Notes: a model not told the origin generated them from the sequence alone. A DNA stretch of 64,000 bases from Microbacterium yannicii (GCF_024055635.1 NZ_JAMXMB010000010.1:62001-126000); one strand, 5' to 3'. Shown: positions 51,857-61,385, counted from the stretch's first letter. Program-made: numbers and translations.

Positions 51857-53422
51857 TCAGGTCGACTCGGCGAACTCCATCAGACGCCCGCCGCGACGCT
51901 CGAACGCGATCGATCCGATCGCGATGCCGACGGCGAGCACACCGAGTCCGATGGCGAGCCCTCCCCACAGCGCCATGTCCGCGGCATCCGTGTCTCCCTG
52001 GAGCGCGAGCCAGCCGCACCACAGCACCGGCGCCGACAGGACGAGCGCCCCCAGCATGACCGCTCCCTGCGCGACCGCGCCGACGGCGGTCGTGCGCTGC
52101 GGCTGCTGGAAAGGGCTCTCGCCGGGGCGCGACACGGCGTACGGGGCGACCGCCGACGAGATGCTCGACAGGCCCAGGCCCGACAGGAACAGCGCCGCGC
52201 ACACCCCGGTGAGGGCCGGCAGCACCGCCCAACGCCCATGCAGCAGGGTGGCGACCGGGATGGCCACCGCCAGCAGCGGTACACCGACGAGGAGCACGGG
52301 CACCAGGCGGCCGACGCGGTCGGAGACGCCGCGCATGCCGCTCGCGATGTGCATCCACACCGCGGTGGAGTCGTAGGCGAGATCGTCGTGCGGCAGCCAG
52401 CCGAGGAACAGCGCGGCGAACGGCACGGGCACGAGCGCGACCAGCTCGGGCGGGACGCCCGCGACGAGCAGCGGCACCACCGTGATGGCAGCCGCGAAAG
52501 GGATCACGAGGCCGTTGACGACATAGCGCCGATCACCGAACCAGTACACGAGGCTGCGCGCTGCCACCGCGCCGCCGGGGGTGCCCGGAGCCACCCCGAA
52601 CCAGCCCAGACCGCCGCGCGCGCGGCCGGTGGTGGGCCGTTCCGTCGTCGTGACCAGCCGGCGGACCGCCCAGGCCCACAGCAGAGCGAGCACGACGATG
52701 GTTCCCACCGCGACCAGGGCGGGCAGCCAGGCGTCGCCCCCGACGGCCACGACGCCCGGAAGCGCCCACGCGGCGCCGACAGGCGTCAGCGCCAGCGCAT
52801 CCACCGCCTCGAGCAGCTGTGGGGGCACGGAGCCCTCCCATTCGAGCGACGCCAGGAACACGCCGACCGGCACCACGACCACGAGCACCACGAGCACGAA
52901 CACGCCGGACAGCTCCCGCGAGCGTCGCTCCCTCAGGAACAGCGACGCCAGCGCCGTGCACACGCGGGCCAGCAGCGTGCACGTCAGGACGCCCAGCACG
53001 ACGCTGACGATCCCGACGCCGACCGGGACGCCGTGGTCGGCCCACACGATCGCGGCGCACACCGCGACGGCCAGCAGCACGAGGATGGGCACGCTGATCA
53101 GTCCGGCGACGGCGAGCACGAGCGCAAGCCCGCCGCGCGGCAGGCCGAACAGGGCGAACCGCCGTGGGTCCAGCGGGTCGTCCACCGCGCCGAAGAGGGG
53201 CGCGAGCGCGAAGCCCAGGGTCACCGCCGAGCCACCGAGGACGGTGACGGCGAGCACCTCTTCGGTGGCGGCATCCCGCATCGTCAGCAGACCCCAGCAC
53301 GCTGCGCCCGTGGCGGCGAGGAGAAGGAGCAGCGCGCCGACGACGCGGACGACGTGCGCCGCGTCTCCGCGGAGCGCGCCGAACAGCAGCGCGATCCTCA
53401 GTCGGAGAACGTGTGCAGCCAC
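51857..53422 (-). CDS. ABC exporter permease, multi-helix
   Basis: A 521-residue integral membrane protein with about 12 hydrophobic helices, including VVRVVGALLLLLAATGAACW, VLAVTVLGGSAVTLGFALAP, LALVLAVAGLISVPILVLLA, FVLVVLVVVVPVGVFLASLE and IVVLALLWAWAVRRLVTTTE. It has no ATPase motif, so it works with the adjacent ATPase. The GTG start at 53422 overlaps the ATPase stop by 25 bp, which indicates tight coupling. The gene has an ABC-2-like permease layout. The substrate is not indicated. Confidence 0.78.
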   Translation of the reverse strand: MAAHVLRLRIALLFGALRGDAAHVVRVVGALLLLLAATGAACWGLLTMRDAATEEVLAVTVLGGSAVTLGFALAPLFGAVDDPLDPRRFALFGLPRGGLALVLAVAGLISVPILVLLAVAVCAAIVWADHGVPVGVGIVSVVLGVLTCTLLARVCTALASLFLRERRSRELSGVFVLVVLVVVVPVGVFLASLEWEGSVPPQLLEAVDALALTPVGAAWALPGVVAVGGDAWLPALVAVGTIVVLALLWAWAVRRLVTTTERPTTGRARGGLGWFGVAPGTPGGAVAARSLVYWFGDRRYVVNGLVIPFAAAITVVPLLVAGVPPELVALVPVPFAALFLGWLPHDDLAYDSTAVWMHIASGMRGVSDRVGRLVPVLLVGVPLLAVAIPVATLLHGRWAVLPALTGVCAALFLSGLGLSSISSAVAPYAVSRPGESPFQQPQRTTAVGAVAQGAVMLGALVLSAPVLWCGWLALQGDTDAADMALWGGLAIGLGVLAVGIAIGSIAFERRGGRLMEFAEST

Positions 53423-54855
53423 TCGAGACCCTCCACGTCGCTGAGGCCACCGGCCAGTTCGACGAAGCGCTGCTCCAGCGTCAGCTCGCCCCGCACCTCG
53501 GCGACGGTGCCTTCGGCCAGCACCTGTCCGGCGACGATGACGGCCACGCGGGTGCAGACCCGCTCGACGAGCTCCATGCCGTGACTCGAGAGGATCACCG
53601 TGCCGCCGTGCGCGACGTAGGCGGAGAGGATGTCGAGGATGATCGAGCTCGAGACCGGATCGACGGCCTCGAACGGCTCGTCCAAGACGAGCAGACGCGG
53701 CGAGTGGATCAGCGCCCCCGCCAGCATCACCTTCTTGAGCATGCCGGCCGAGTAGTCGGACACACTCCGACCGAGGGCGTCTTCGAGGTCGAACGCGCGC
53801 GCCAGGTCGGCGGTGCGGCTCTCGACGACGGCAGGAGGGAGCTTCCTCAGCACGCCGTAGTAGTAGAGCAGCTGGCGGCCGGTCAGGCGATCGAAGGTGC
53901 GGAGCCGATCCGGCAGCACGCCCATCAGCTTCTTGGCGGCGAGCGGCTTGGCCGCGGCATCCACTCCCCCGATGTGAATGGTGCCGCGATCCGGTTCGAG
54001 CAGGCCGGCGATCATCGACAGCGTCGTGGTCTTCCCTGCCCCGTTCGGGCCCACCAGTCCGTAGAACGTGCCCGTCGGGACGGTGAGGTCGATGCCGTCG
54101 ACGGCGTGGGTGCTCCCGAACCGCTTGGTGACACCGCGGAGCACGAGTGCGTCGCCCGCGGGTGCCGCGAGCGGAGGCATCGCAGAGAGAACGGATGCCG
54201 CAGCCGCGGCCTCCTCGTCGGCCGACGCGCTCTCGGGCGGTGCGGCGGGAGTGCTTCCCGCGGTCGAGGCGGGCAGGCCGTCCGGCTCGCTCGCAGGTGC
54301 GGGAGCGGCGGGCACCGGTGGCACCGGCGGCGGCGCGACCTTCGGCGGCGCGGGCGGGGCGACGGTGGCGAGCGCGGGCGTCGAGGGGGTGGCGGGCGCG
54401 GGCGGCAGATCGGCGGGAGCGGAGGCAGCGGGCTCAGCATCGTCGACGGCCTCAGGCGCGGGCTCGACCGCCGCCGCGGGCTCGGCCACGGGCGCGGACT
54501 CGACCACGGGCTCAGCATCGACCTTGACGGCGGAATCGGCAAGAGGCGCATCGTCCCCCGGCGTCGGCGGGAGCGGCGGCCGGGGCGGCACGATGATGCT
54601 CGCGGCCGCACTCGCCGCGATCTCGAGGTCGCTCGGGAGCGGCGGAGGCGGACCGGGGTCGGGTTGCGGCGCATCCTTCCGGGCGCCGCGCGGGGCACGT
54701 GCCCCACCCTTGTCGGACCGCGGTTTCCGCGGCGGGCGGCGGGGCTTGTCCGGAGCCGGGGGTACCGTGTTCGCGAGGCGCACGACGCGCGCACCGGAGT
54801 GACCGTCCGGCTCTTCCGGATCGATGTCATTCGGCACCGGGAGGGAGGCTGTCAC
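53398..54855 (-). CDS. ABC exporter ATPase with long disordered N-terminus
   Basis: A 485-residue protein. Residues about 235-470 are a normal ABC-2-type ATPase: LVLRGVTKRFGSTHAVDGID, Walker A LVGPNGAGKTTTLSMIAGLL, signature SDYSAGMLKKVMLAGALI and Walker B RLLVLDEPFEAVD, with the H-loop in VILSSHGMELVERVCTRVAV. The first 235 residues are low-complexity, rich in Pro, Ala and Asp (for example PAPATPSTPALATVAPPAPP), after a basic Arg/Lys/Pro segment (KPRRPPRKPRSDKGGARAPR). The signature is SAGM in place of SGGQ, as in some ABC-2 exporters. It drives the permease encoded immediately downstream. The extension could tether the ATPase or bind partners; its function is unknown. Confidence 0.88.
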   Translation of the reverse strand: MTASLPVPNDIDPEEPDGHSGARVVRLANTVPPAPDKPRRPPRKPRSDKGGARAPRGARKDAPQPDPGPPPPLPSDLEIAASAAASIIVPPRPPLPPTPGDDAPLADSAVKVDAEPVVESAPVAEPAAAVEPAPEAVDDAEPAASAPADLPPAPATPSTPALATVAPPAPPKVAPPPVPPVPAAPAPASEPDGLPASTAGSTPAAPPESASADEEAAAAASVLSAMPPLAAPAGDALVLRGVTKRFGSTHAVDGIDLTVPTGTFYGLVGPNGAGKTTTLSMIAGLLEPDRGTIHIGGVDAAAKPLAAKKLMGVLPDRLRTFDRLTGRQLLYYYGVLRKLPPAVVESRTADLARAFDLEDALGRSVSDYSAGMLKKVMLAGALIHSPRLLVLDEPFEAVDPVSSSIILDILSAYVAHGGTVILSSHGMELVERVCTRVAVIVAGQVLAEGTVAEVRGELTLEQRFVELAGGLSDVEGLEWLHTFSD

Positions 54856-55050
54856 TGAACCAACGTATCAAGCGGGCCTGATCCCGGGAGACTTCGTGTC
54901 GCCGCGTCGCAGCATTCGCGTTATGTCACGAATCGGCAACGGGCGCCCATCATTCTGCGCCTTCCCAGGGGTCATCGATAGCATGGACCCGGCACGAAGG
55001 GGTGTCGCGCCGGTGAACCGGCAGTGAATCACGCACTTCAGGAGAAGATT

Positions 55051-55743
55051 TTGACCCTTCAGACCGTCATCCTCGCAGCCGGAATGGGCTCGCGCCTCGG
55101 CCGCAGCCTCCCCAAGCCGCTCACCGAGCTGAGCGACGGCCGCAGCATCATGCAGCAGCAGCACGACAACATCCGTGCCGCCTTCGGCAGGGACGCCAAG
55201 ATCACCACCGTTGTCGGGTACCGCGCAGAGACGGTCGTCGAGGCGTTCCCGCACGTCGACTACGTCTACAACGACCGCTACGACCAGACCAACACGTCGA
55301 AGAGCCTGCTGCGCGCGCTCACCAAGACCGGCAAAGGCGGCGTGCTCTGGATGAACGGCGACGTCGTCTTCGACCCCCGCGTGCTCGGCCGCGCGATCGC
55401 GCTCATCGAGCGCGACCAGTCCTTCGTCACCGTCAACACCTCCAAGGTGAGCGACGAAGAGGTCAAGTACACGGTCACGCCGGAGGGCTTCATCAAGGCG
55501 CTCTCGAAGACGGTCAAGGGCGGCATCGGCGAAGCCGTGGGCATCAACTACATCTCGAGCGGCGACAAGAAGGCGTTCGTCCGCCACCTGACCCGCGTCG
55601 ACGATCAGGACTACTTCGAGCGCGGCCTCGAGCTCGCGATCGCCGAAGACGGCGTGCTGCTCCAGCCGCTCGACATCTCGGACCTGTACGCCGTCGAGGT
55701 CGACTTCGCGGAAGACCTCGAGCGCGCGAACCTGTACGTCTGA
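55051..55743 (+). CDS. Sugar-nucleotide/CTP-type nucleotidyltransferase (LicC-like)
   Basis: A 230-residue nucleotidyltransferase of the LicC/phosphocholine- and sugar-1-phosphate-type fold. The G-x-G-x-R-L-G signature is TVILAAGMGSRLGRSLPKPL (Lys contacts phosphate), followed by TVVGYRAETVVEAFPHVDYV. The metal Asp is in GGVLWMNGDVVFDPRVLG. The C-terminal YAVEVDFAEDLERANLY resembles LicC-type binding of the acceptor. The TTG at 55051 is favoured because AGGAG lies about six bases upstream; a GTG at 55024 in frame has a poor site. Given the glycerophosphotransferases downstream it may activate a substituent for a surface polymer. Confidence 0.78.
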   Translation: MTLQTVILAAGMGSRLGRSLPKPLTELSDGRSIMQQQHDNIRAAFGRDAKITTVVGYRAETVVEAFPHVDYVYNDRYDQTNTSKSLLRALTKTGKGGVLWMNGDVVFDPRVLGRAIALIERDQSFVTVNTSKVSDEEVKYTVTPEGFIKALSKTVKGGIGEAVGINYISSGDKKAFVRHLTRVDDQDYFERGLELAIAEDGVLLQPLDISDLYAVEVDFAEDLERANLYV

Positions 55744-55806
55744 CCGGCGCGCGCTGGTCTGTCAAGCCCGGCCGAGGCGCGTGCCCGGGCGCATAGACTC
55801 GGCGCG

Positions 55807-56763
55807 ATGACCGAGAAGGTTCACCGCATCCACTCGCTGCCCGGCGACTCGGCGTGGCAGGGAGGCCTGCCACCGACGGGCTCGGACGAGCACCCGTTCA
55901 CGATCCGTGCGCTCGACCGCGTGCTCTCGATTCAGCGGCCGGTCGTGCTCGCGCACCTGCGGAGCATCCGCCTGCGTCATCCGGACGCCTCCCCGTCCGA
56001 TATCGTCCGCATCCTCGAGCGCCGCTATCTCGCTGCGGTCACGACGGGCGGCGCGGCGGTGGGCGCCACGGCCGTGGTGCCCGGCATCGGCACGGGAGTG
56101 ACGCTCGCCCTCAGCGGCGTCGAGACGGTGGCCTTCCTCGAAGCGACGACCTTGTTCGCGCAGTCCGTCACCGAGGTGCACGGGATCCCGGTGTCGGATC
56201 CCGACCGCGCACGGGCCCTCGTGCTGACCCTGATGCTCGGCAAGGAGGGCGTCGACCTCGTCGCTCAACTCGCCGGCCAGGCGGCCGGACGCGGCCCGAG
56301 CCGTTCCGGCTACTGGGGCGAACTCATCACCAAGTCGCTGCCGCGTGCCGCAGTCGGCCCCCTCGTGGACCGCCTCAAGAGCACCTTCATCCGGCAGTTC
56401 GCCGCCCGCGGCGGTGCGTCGTGGATCGGCAAGGCGCTGCCGTTCGGGGTGGGCGCGGTGATCGGCGGCGCCGGCAACAACATCCTCGGACGCCGCGTGC
56501 TCGTCGGCTCCCGGCGCGCATTTGGCATCCCGCCGGACACGCTGCCGGCGGACCTCGAGCCGCGGCCCGGCGCGGATCGCGTCGAGAGACTCGCCGGGCG
56601 CGGCATCCGTCGTGCCGGTGAAGCGGTGGTCGGCGGTGTGACACGCACGACGGCGGCTGTTGGCGGCGTCGTGCGCCGCAGGCGGCGTGAGATCGAGGCG
56701 CCCCCGGCCAGCGACGACATCCTGGGGGCTCCCGACGACGCGTCCCCCGCCGGTCTCGGCTGA
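55807..56763 (+). CDS. EcsC-like protein, unknown function
   Basis: A 318-residue protein. The middle is hydrophobic and small-residue rich: RRYLAAVTTGGAAVGATAVV, then PGIGTGVTLALSGVETVAFL and EATTLFAQSVTEVHG, resembling membrane-associated EcsC-family proteins. Later GALPFGVGAVIGGAGNNILG-type sequence (KALPFGVGAVIGGAGNNIL) forms a second hydrophobic patch. The C-terminus is basic and disordered (TRTTAAVGGVVRRRRREIEA). ATG 55807 is used. It sits alone between the nucleotidyltransferase and a small gene. The family call is moderate and the function unknown. Confidence 0.6.
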   Translation: MTEKVHRIHSLPGDSAWQGGLPPTGSDEHPFTIRALDRVLSIQRPVVLAHLRSIRLRHPDASPSDIVRILERRYLAAVTTGGAAVGATAVVPGIGTGVTLALSGVETVAFLEATTLFAQSVTEVHGIPVSDPDRARALVLTLMLGKEGVDLVAQLAGQAAGRGPSRSGYWGELITKSLPRAAVGPLVDRLKSTFIRQFAARGGASWIGKALPFGVGAVIGGAGNNILGRRVLVGSRRAFGIPPDTLPADLEPRPGADRVERLAGRGIRRAGEAVVGGVTRTTAAVGGVVRRRRREIEAPPASDDILGAPDDASPAGLG

Positions 56764-56876
56764 GGCTCCTCCCCCGTCCCTGTCGGAACGGCGACTTCCG
56801 GGGTTCTCCACAACGGGTCTCTCGACCCGGGGAAACCGCTGCCTGCCCGTCGGGACCGGCTCCTACCTTGGCGGTC

Positions 56877-57179
56877 ATGCTGCGCGCCCTCGATTCCGAA
56901 GAGCCCCCGCCGCCACACGCCTACCGGGTTCCGTGGCGCGTCGAAGAGATCTACGGCCGGCATCCGCTCATCACGAATGACAGCCGGTTCGCGCTCGATG
57001 TCGTCCGCGTCTTCGTCGACGCGGGCGCCTCATCGACGACGGAGCACTGGGGACTCATGCCTCCGGGCGACACGGCGGAGCTGTGCCTCTGCGAGGCCGA
57101 CCCCGGCTCGGCCATCGTGACGATCGCCTGGCTCCGGCCCGAGGACGGCGAGCAGTACCTCTGGAGATTCGCGATGTGA
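56877..57179 (+). CDS. Small conserved-type protein, unknown
   Basis: A 100-residue soluble protein, MLRALDSEEPPPPHAYRVPW at the start and then RVEEIYGRHPLITNDSRFAL, DVVRVFVDAGASSTTEHWGL and PPGDTAELCLCEADPGSAIV. The second half looks like a single beta-sandwich and ends WRFAM. It has an LCLC pair but no zinc motif. ATG 56877 is chosen; a TTG at 56868 would add three residues. I do not recognise the family. It may be co-transcribed with the following tiny gene. Confidence 0.6.
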   Translation: MLRALDSEEPPPPHAYRVPWRVEEIYGRHPLITNDSRFALDVVRVFVDAGASSTTEHWGLMPPGDTAELCLCEADPGSAIVTIAWLRPEDGEQYLWRFAM

Positions 57180-57213
57180 GCCGCCCGCAGTGGCGCGGGG
57201 CGAGAATGGGGGT

Positions 57214-57456
57214 ATGGGTCTGTTCAGCCAGCTTCCGGAGGAACCGAACGAGTGGGCGGGTCTGCCGTCCGAGCCTGCACGCCCCGAGTCGGATGCCGAG
57301 CGGCTCGGCGATGCCCCACCGGTGGATGTCGGCGGGCTGGGAGTCGGGACGCTCGGACTGACGGCGTCCGCGGGCGGCGTTGTCGAGGGCATCGTCATCC
57401 CCGTCGCTCCTGTCGTGGAGGTCCCGTCCCCCGCGGAGCCGGAGTCGACCGACTGA
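57214..57456 (+). CDS. Small Pro/Gly-rich protein, unknown
   Basis: An 80-residue acidic protein: MGLFSQLPEEPNEWAGLPSE, then PARPESDAERLGDAPPVDVG. A Gly/Val-rich stretch follows (GLGVGTLGLTASAGGVVEGI, VIPVAPVVEVPSP). It lacks a signal peptide, and the hydrophobic stretch is too interrupted for a membrane helix. The ATG at 57214 lies after GGGGT. It starts 34 bp after the previous small gene. No family is recognised. Confidence 0.5.
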   Translation: MGLFSQLPEEPNEWAGLPSEPARPESDAERLGDAPPVDVGGLGVGTLGLTASAGGVVEGIVIPVAPVVEVPSPAEPESTD

Positions 57457-57530
57457 CACGGACGCCTGGCTGCTGCAAGCGCTTTCACCCGCCTCGACAC
57501 GCCCACCGCCGCGGGCATACGCTCACAGGT

Positions 57531-58922
57531 ATGGACAGCACCCTGGCGTGCCTCGCGGCGTGGATGCCGCGGCAGCGGTGGTACGCCGCGAAGGGCCGCG
57601 CGCCCAGCCTGCGTCTGGTGGCCTGGTGGGACCTCACGATCGATCCCGACGGACCTGCGGAGGCGGACAGCAGCGTGCGCATCCGCACGTTCCTGGTCGC
57701 CGATGAGGGCGCTCTGCCGGCGGTGCTGTACCAGATCCCCGTGGTCGAGCGGGCGACGGAGACGGTCACCGCGGACCCCGTCCACACGATCGGCAGCCCC
57801 GTGCCGGGCACCACGTTCATCGACGGTCCCTACGACCCCGCGTACGCAGCCGCGCTGCTGCGGCTCGTCGCGCGCGGCGGCACGGCGCGCGGACCGCAGA
57901 CGACGGCCGTCGGCCGGGCCGTGGCATCCGCCGGTGGGCCTCTCGAGGCTACATCCCGCGTCATCAGCGGCGAGCAGTCCAATACCTCCCTCATCTTCGA
58001 GGGCGCCGGCACGCCGGTGATCTGCAAGGTCTACCGGCAGCTGCATCCGGGGCTCAACCCCGACATCGAGCTGCAGGAGGCGCTGTCGAGAGCCGGCTCG
58101 ACACATGTGCCCCGCCCGATCGGGTGGATCGAAGGAACCTGGCCCGATCTCGCCACTGCGCACGGCAGCGTCCGCGGGTCGCTCGCCTTCGCACAGGAGT
58201 ACCTCCCGGATGTCGACGACGCGTGGCGCGTGGCCCTCCTGGCCGCCGCGCGCGGCGAGGACTTCCGCGACGCGGCGGCCGCCCTCGGCGCGGTGACGGC
58301 CCGCGTGCACGTCGCGCTGTCGCAGTGCTTCCCCACCCGTACGGCGACGGCCGCAGACCGTGACGCCGCCGCAGCGACGTGGGAGCGGAGATTCGCGATC
58401 GCCGTGGCGGAAGTGCCGGAGATCGCCGCCCAGCGGGATGCGGTATCCGCCGTGTACCGCCGCGCTGTGGAAGTGCCGTGGCCTCCGCTGCAGCGGATCC
58501 ACGGCGACTACCACCTCGGGCAGGTGCTCCACTCCCCGGACCGCGGCTGGATCGTGGTCGACTTCGAAGGCGAACCGCTCCGCCCGATGGCCGAACGGAC
58601 CCAGCCGGACTTCGCGCTCCGCGACGTCGCGGGAATGCTCCGCTCCTTCGACTACGTGGCAGGATCACTGCGCCTGGACCATCCGGACCGCTCCGCCGAC
58701 GCCGTCCGGGTCTGGGCCCTCGACGCCCGCGCGGCGTTCATCGAGGGATACGCACAGGCCTCCGGCATCAGCCTGGACCCCCGGCATCCACTGCTGGCGG
58801 CACTGGAACTCGACAAGGCCGTCTACGAGGCCATCTACGAGGCACGCAACCGCCCCACCTGGGTCACCATCCCCCTGCGAGCGATCTCGCGTCTCGTCGA
58901 GCGCCCGGCGCCCGTCGCCTGA
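57531..58922 (+). CDS. Maltokinase-like phosphotransferase (Pep2/Mak)
   Basis: A 463-residue aminoglycoside-phosphotransferase-fold kinase of the maltokinase type, which makes maltose-1-phosphate from maltose and ATP for GlgE glucan synthesis. The N-terminal cap contains ACLAAWMPRQRWYAAKGRAP, a typical maltokinase opening. The nucleotide site includes RVISGEQSNTSLIFE and the Lys of PVICKVYRQLHPGLNPDIEL. Catalytic Asp326 is in LQRIHGDYHLGQVLHSP and metal Asp344 in IVVDFEGEPLRPMAERTQPD. The C-terminal EARNRPTWVTIPLRAISRLV is conserved. GlgE, TreS and GlgB, the usual partners, are not in this window. ATG 57531 is used. Confidence 0.85.
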   Translation: MDSTLACLAAWMPRQRWYAAKGRAPSLRLVAWWDLTIDPDGPAEADSSVRIRTFLVADEGALPAVLYQIPVVERATETVTADPVHTIGSPVPGTTFIDGPYDPAYAAALLRLVARGGTARGPQTTAVGRAVASAGGPLEATSRVISGEQSNTSLIFEGAGTPVICKVYRQLHPGLNPDIELQEALSRAGSTHVPRPIGWIEGTWPDLATAHGSVRGSLAFAQEYLPDVDDAWRVALLAAARGEDFRDAAAALGAVTARVHVALSQCFPTRTATAADRDAAAATWERRFAIAVAEVPEIAAQRDAVSAVYRRAVEVPWPPLQRIHGDYHLGQVLHSPDRGWIVVDFEGEPLRPMAERTQPDFALRDVAGMLRSFDYVAGSLRLDHPDRSADAVRVWALDARAAFIEGYAQASGISLDPRHPLLAALELDKAVYEAIYEARNRPTWVTIPLRAISRLVERPAPVA

Positions 58923-58954
58923 CCCGCACGTCGCTCGCTGCCGCGATCCCGCGC

Positions 58955-60232
58955 TCAGCCCTCGTCGTCGAGTTCTGCCTCGTCGTCGGACTCGTCATCG
59001 TCGTCGTCGACCGAACGGGCGTACCAGGACTCCCAGTCGTCCATGAGACCCTGCAGCGCCGCATGGAATCGCGCCGTCGCGGCGCCGGGCGTGGTGTCGC
59101 CGAAGTACCGGGTCACCCACTGCTCGAGGCGCGCGACCGCGTCGGGGTCGCCGAGCACCCGCTCGGTCTGGGCGACGACGTCGGGGGCGGCGGCCGCATC
59201 CAGCCATTCGCACGCCGACAGGTAGCCGTGCATGTCGATCGCCGCGGCCGGATCCGCGGGCCGGGTGATCAGAAGCGGCTTGTCGGCCGCGAGCCGGTCG
59301 TAGACCATCGCCGAGATGTCGACGATCGCCACGTCGGCGGCGGACAGCTGCCACCCGAGTTCGGGTCCGTCGTCGAAGAAGTGATGAGCGCCGGGATCCG
59401 CGGCGTTCGCTGCGGCGAGCGCCGCGACGATCCGCTTGTTCGCGGCACCGTACTCGTGGTCGACGACGCCCGAGCGCGGGTGGGGGCGGTAGATGACCCG
59501 GTGGCGTCCGGTCGCGAGGAGGGCGGCGACCAGGGCCTCACCGTGCGTCGCGATGGAGCCGTAGTGCGCCGAGGGGCGATCGCCCTCCCACGTGGGTGCG
59601 TAGAGCACGACAGTGCGCTCATCAGGCGTGTACGGCAGGGTGCCCGAGTAGTGGTCGGCCTGCGGGCGGCCGATCTGGATCGTGCGCCGGTCGATGTCGT
59701 AGTCCCACAGCACGCGCGACAGCCGCTCGCGGGCCGCGTCGCCCGCGATCATCGCGTAGTCGTAGGCCTTGTACTGGTTGGTGGTCATGTACATCTTGTC
59801 GGACTCGCCGTGGTTGATGAACACGTGCCAGCGGCGCCCGTAACGGAACATCTGAAAGTTGCGCGTGTTCTGGTTCACGTACAGGACGACGCGGATGTCC
59901 TGGGTGGCGATGAAGCGCTCGAGGTCGCGCACCGTCGGCACGAAGGCGATGGGCAGCGCAGCGTCGACGAGCAGCGACTCGGCGCCGGTCGCGGCGCGAC
60001 TGAGCACCACCACGGGCCAGGTCTTCGCCAGTGCAGCGAGCGGCTTGTACCACTGCCTCATCTGGTACATGTTGACCGCGCCGTCGGCGAAGTACACGGC
60101 GACCCGGTAGTGGAACGGCGGATGCTGCGGCCTGGCCGCGAGCGTACGCCGGACGTCGATGACGGCGGAGCGATTGCGCACGGCCTTGCGGACGAGCGCG
60201 ACCGCCTTCTTTCCATCCGAGACGAGACCCAC
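58955..60232 (-). CDS. CDP-glycerol glycerophosphotransferase-like protein
   Basis: A 425-residue protein of the TagB/TagF-like family, which builds poly(glycerol- or ribitol-phosphate) on the inner face of the membrane. The N-terminal part FHYRVAVYFADGAVNMYQMR and WHVFINHGESDKMYMTTNQY are seen in the actinobacterial subgroup. The glycerophosphotransferase core is VVLYAPTWEGDRPSAHYGSI with RHRVIYRPHPRSGV and ADVAIVDISAMVYDRLAADK (the metal and substrate site is usually D-x-S). The acidic C-terminus (DDDDDESDDEAELDDEG) is unusual. It converges on the maltokinase gene. Confidence 0.83.
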   Translation of the reverse strand: MGLVSDGKKAVALVRKAVRNRSAVIDVRRTLAARPQHPPFHYRVAVYFADGAVNMYQMRQWYKPLAALAKTWPVVVLSRAATGAESLLVDAALPIAFVPTVRDLERFIATQDIRVVLYVNQNTRNFQMFRYGRRWHVFINHGESDKMYMTTNQYKAYDYAMIAGDAARERLSRVLWDYDIDRRTIQIGRPQADHYSGTLPYTPDERTVVLYAPTWEGDRPSAHYGSIATHGEALVAALLATGRHRVIYRPHPRSGVVDHEYGAANKRIVAALAAANAADPGAHHFFDDGPELGWQLSAADVAIVDISAMVYDRLAADKPLLITRPADPAAAIDMHGYLSACEWLDAAAAPDVVAQTERVLGDPDAVARLEQWVTRYFGDTTPGAATARFHAALQGLMDDWESWYARSVDDDDDESDDEAELDDEG

Positions 60233-60262
60233 CTGTCCAGCCTACCCAGCGGCACCCGTGAC

Positions 60263-61369
60263 ATGATCGGACGCGTGCATGTCGAGCAACACGGGCGCAG
60301 GGACGCTCCGGTCCCTTCGCCCGCTGCCGGCGTGAGCTTCGTGATGCCGGTGCTCAACGAGCGCGGCTACCTGCGCCGTGCGGTCGAGACCGTGCTGGCG
60401 CAGGACGTTCCCGGTCCCACCGAGCTGATCCTGGCGCTCGGCCCGTCCACCGACGGCACGAGCGAGCTCGCCCGCGAACTCGCCCGGGAGGACGAGCGCA
60501 TCGTCCTGATCGACAACCCGGCCGCCGACATCCCGATCGGCCTCAATCTCGCCATCGGCGCGGGCCGATACCCGACCGTGGTGCGTGTCGACGCGCATTC
60601 GGAGCTCGACCCCAGCTACGCACGCAGCGCCCTCGCCACCCTCGAGCGCGTACGTGCGGCGAACGTCGGGGGCGTGATGCGCGCGGACGGACGCACGCCC
60701 TTCCAGCGGGCTGTCGCTCGCGCCTACAACTCCCCCATCGGCCTCGGCGGCGGCGCCTATCACGGCGGCACGCAGGAGGGCGAGGCGGAGTCGGCCTATC
60801 TCGGCGTCATGCGCCGCGCCGTGCTCGACGAGGTGGGGCTGTTCGACGAGACCATCCGCCGCGGCGAGGACTGGGAGCTGAATCTCCGCATCCGTCGCGC
60901 CGGATACCGCGTCTGGTTCGATCCGACGTTGGCGGTCACGTACTGGCCCCGGGAGAGCTGGACACGTCTGGTGCGCCAGTTCTCGGCCACCGGACGCTGG
61001 CGCGGCGAGCTGGTGCGCCGGTTCGGGCGTGGCAACTCCCTGCGCTTCTTCGCCCCGCCCGCACTCGTCCTCACGATCCTGCTGGGGCTCGTGATCGCCG
61101 TGCTGCAGCTGACAGGCGTGCTGCAGGGATGGTGGTCGCTCGTGGCATCCGTCGTGTATCTCCCGGTGCTCGCCTACGCGGTCCTCATCGTCGGCGTCGC
61201 CGCCGGTCCGGGGGGCGGCCGTGGCTGGCGCGACAAGCTGTGGACCGCGGCAGTGCTGCCCTCGATGCACCTCGCCTGGGGCTCGGGATTCCTGCTGGGC
61301 GTGATGGGCGGCGCCCACGACACTGTCGACACGTCACGGCTGGGCAGCCGCAACACGCCGCTGCCGTGA
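60263..61369 (+). CDS. Family 2 glycosyltransferase
   Basis: A 368-residue GT-A-fold glycosyltransferase. The start carries SFVMPVLNERGYLRRAVETV, then LAQDVPGPTELILALGPSTD. The acidic donor site is TVVRVDAHSELDPSYARSAL (DxH form of DxD), and the catalytic region has GLFDETIRRGEDWELNLRIR (ED motif). A C-terminal pair of hydrophobic segments (FAPPALVLTILLGLVIAVLQ, VYLPVLAYAVLIVGVAA) anchors it to the membrane. ATG 60263 is only 30 bp from the divergent CDP-glycerol-type gene start at 60232. It probably adds sugar to the same surface polymer. Confidence 0.86.
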   Translation: MIGRVHVEQHGRRDAPVPSPAAGVSFVMPVLNERGYLRRAVETVLAQDVPGPTELILALGPSTDGTSELARELAREDERIVLIDNPAADIPIGLNLAIGAGRYPTVVRVDAHSELDPSYARSALATLERVRAANVGGVMRADGRTPFQRAVARAYNSPIGLGGGAYHGGTQEGEAESAYLGVMRRAVLDEVGLFDETIRRGEDWELNLRIRRAGYRVWFDPTLAVTYWPRESWTRLVRQFSATGRWRGELVRRFGRGNSLRFFAPPALVLTILLGLVIAVLQLTGVLQGWWSLVASVVYLPVLAYAVLIVGVAAGPGGGRGWRDKLWTAAVLPSMHLAWGSGFLLGVMGGAHDTVDTSRLGSRNTPLP

Positions 61370-61385
61370 CGTCGGCCCGCGTCTG

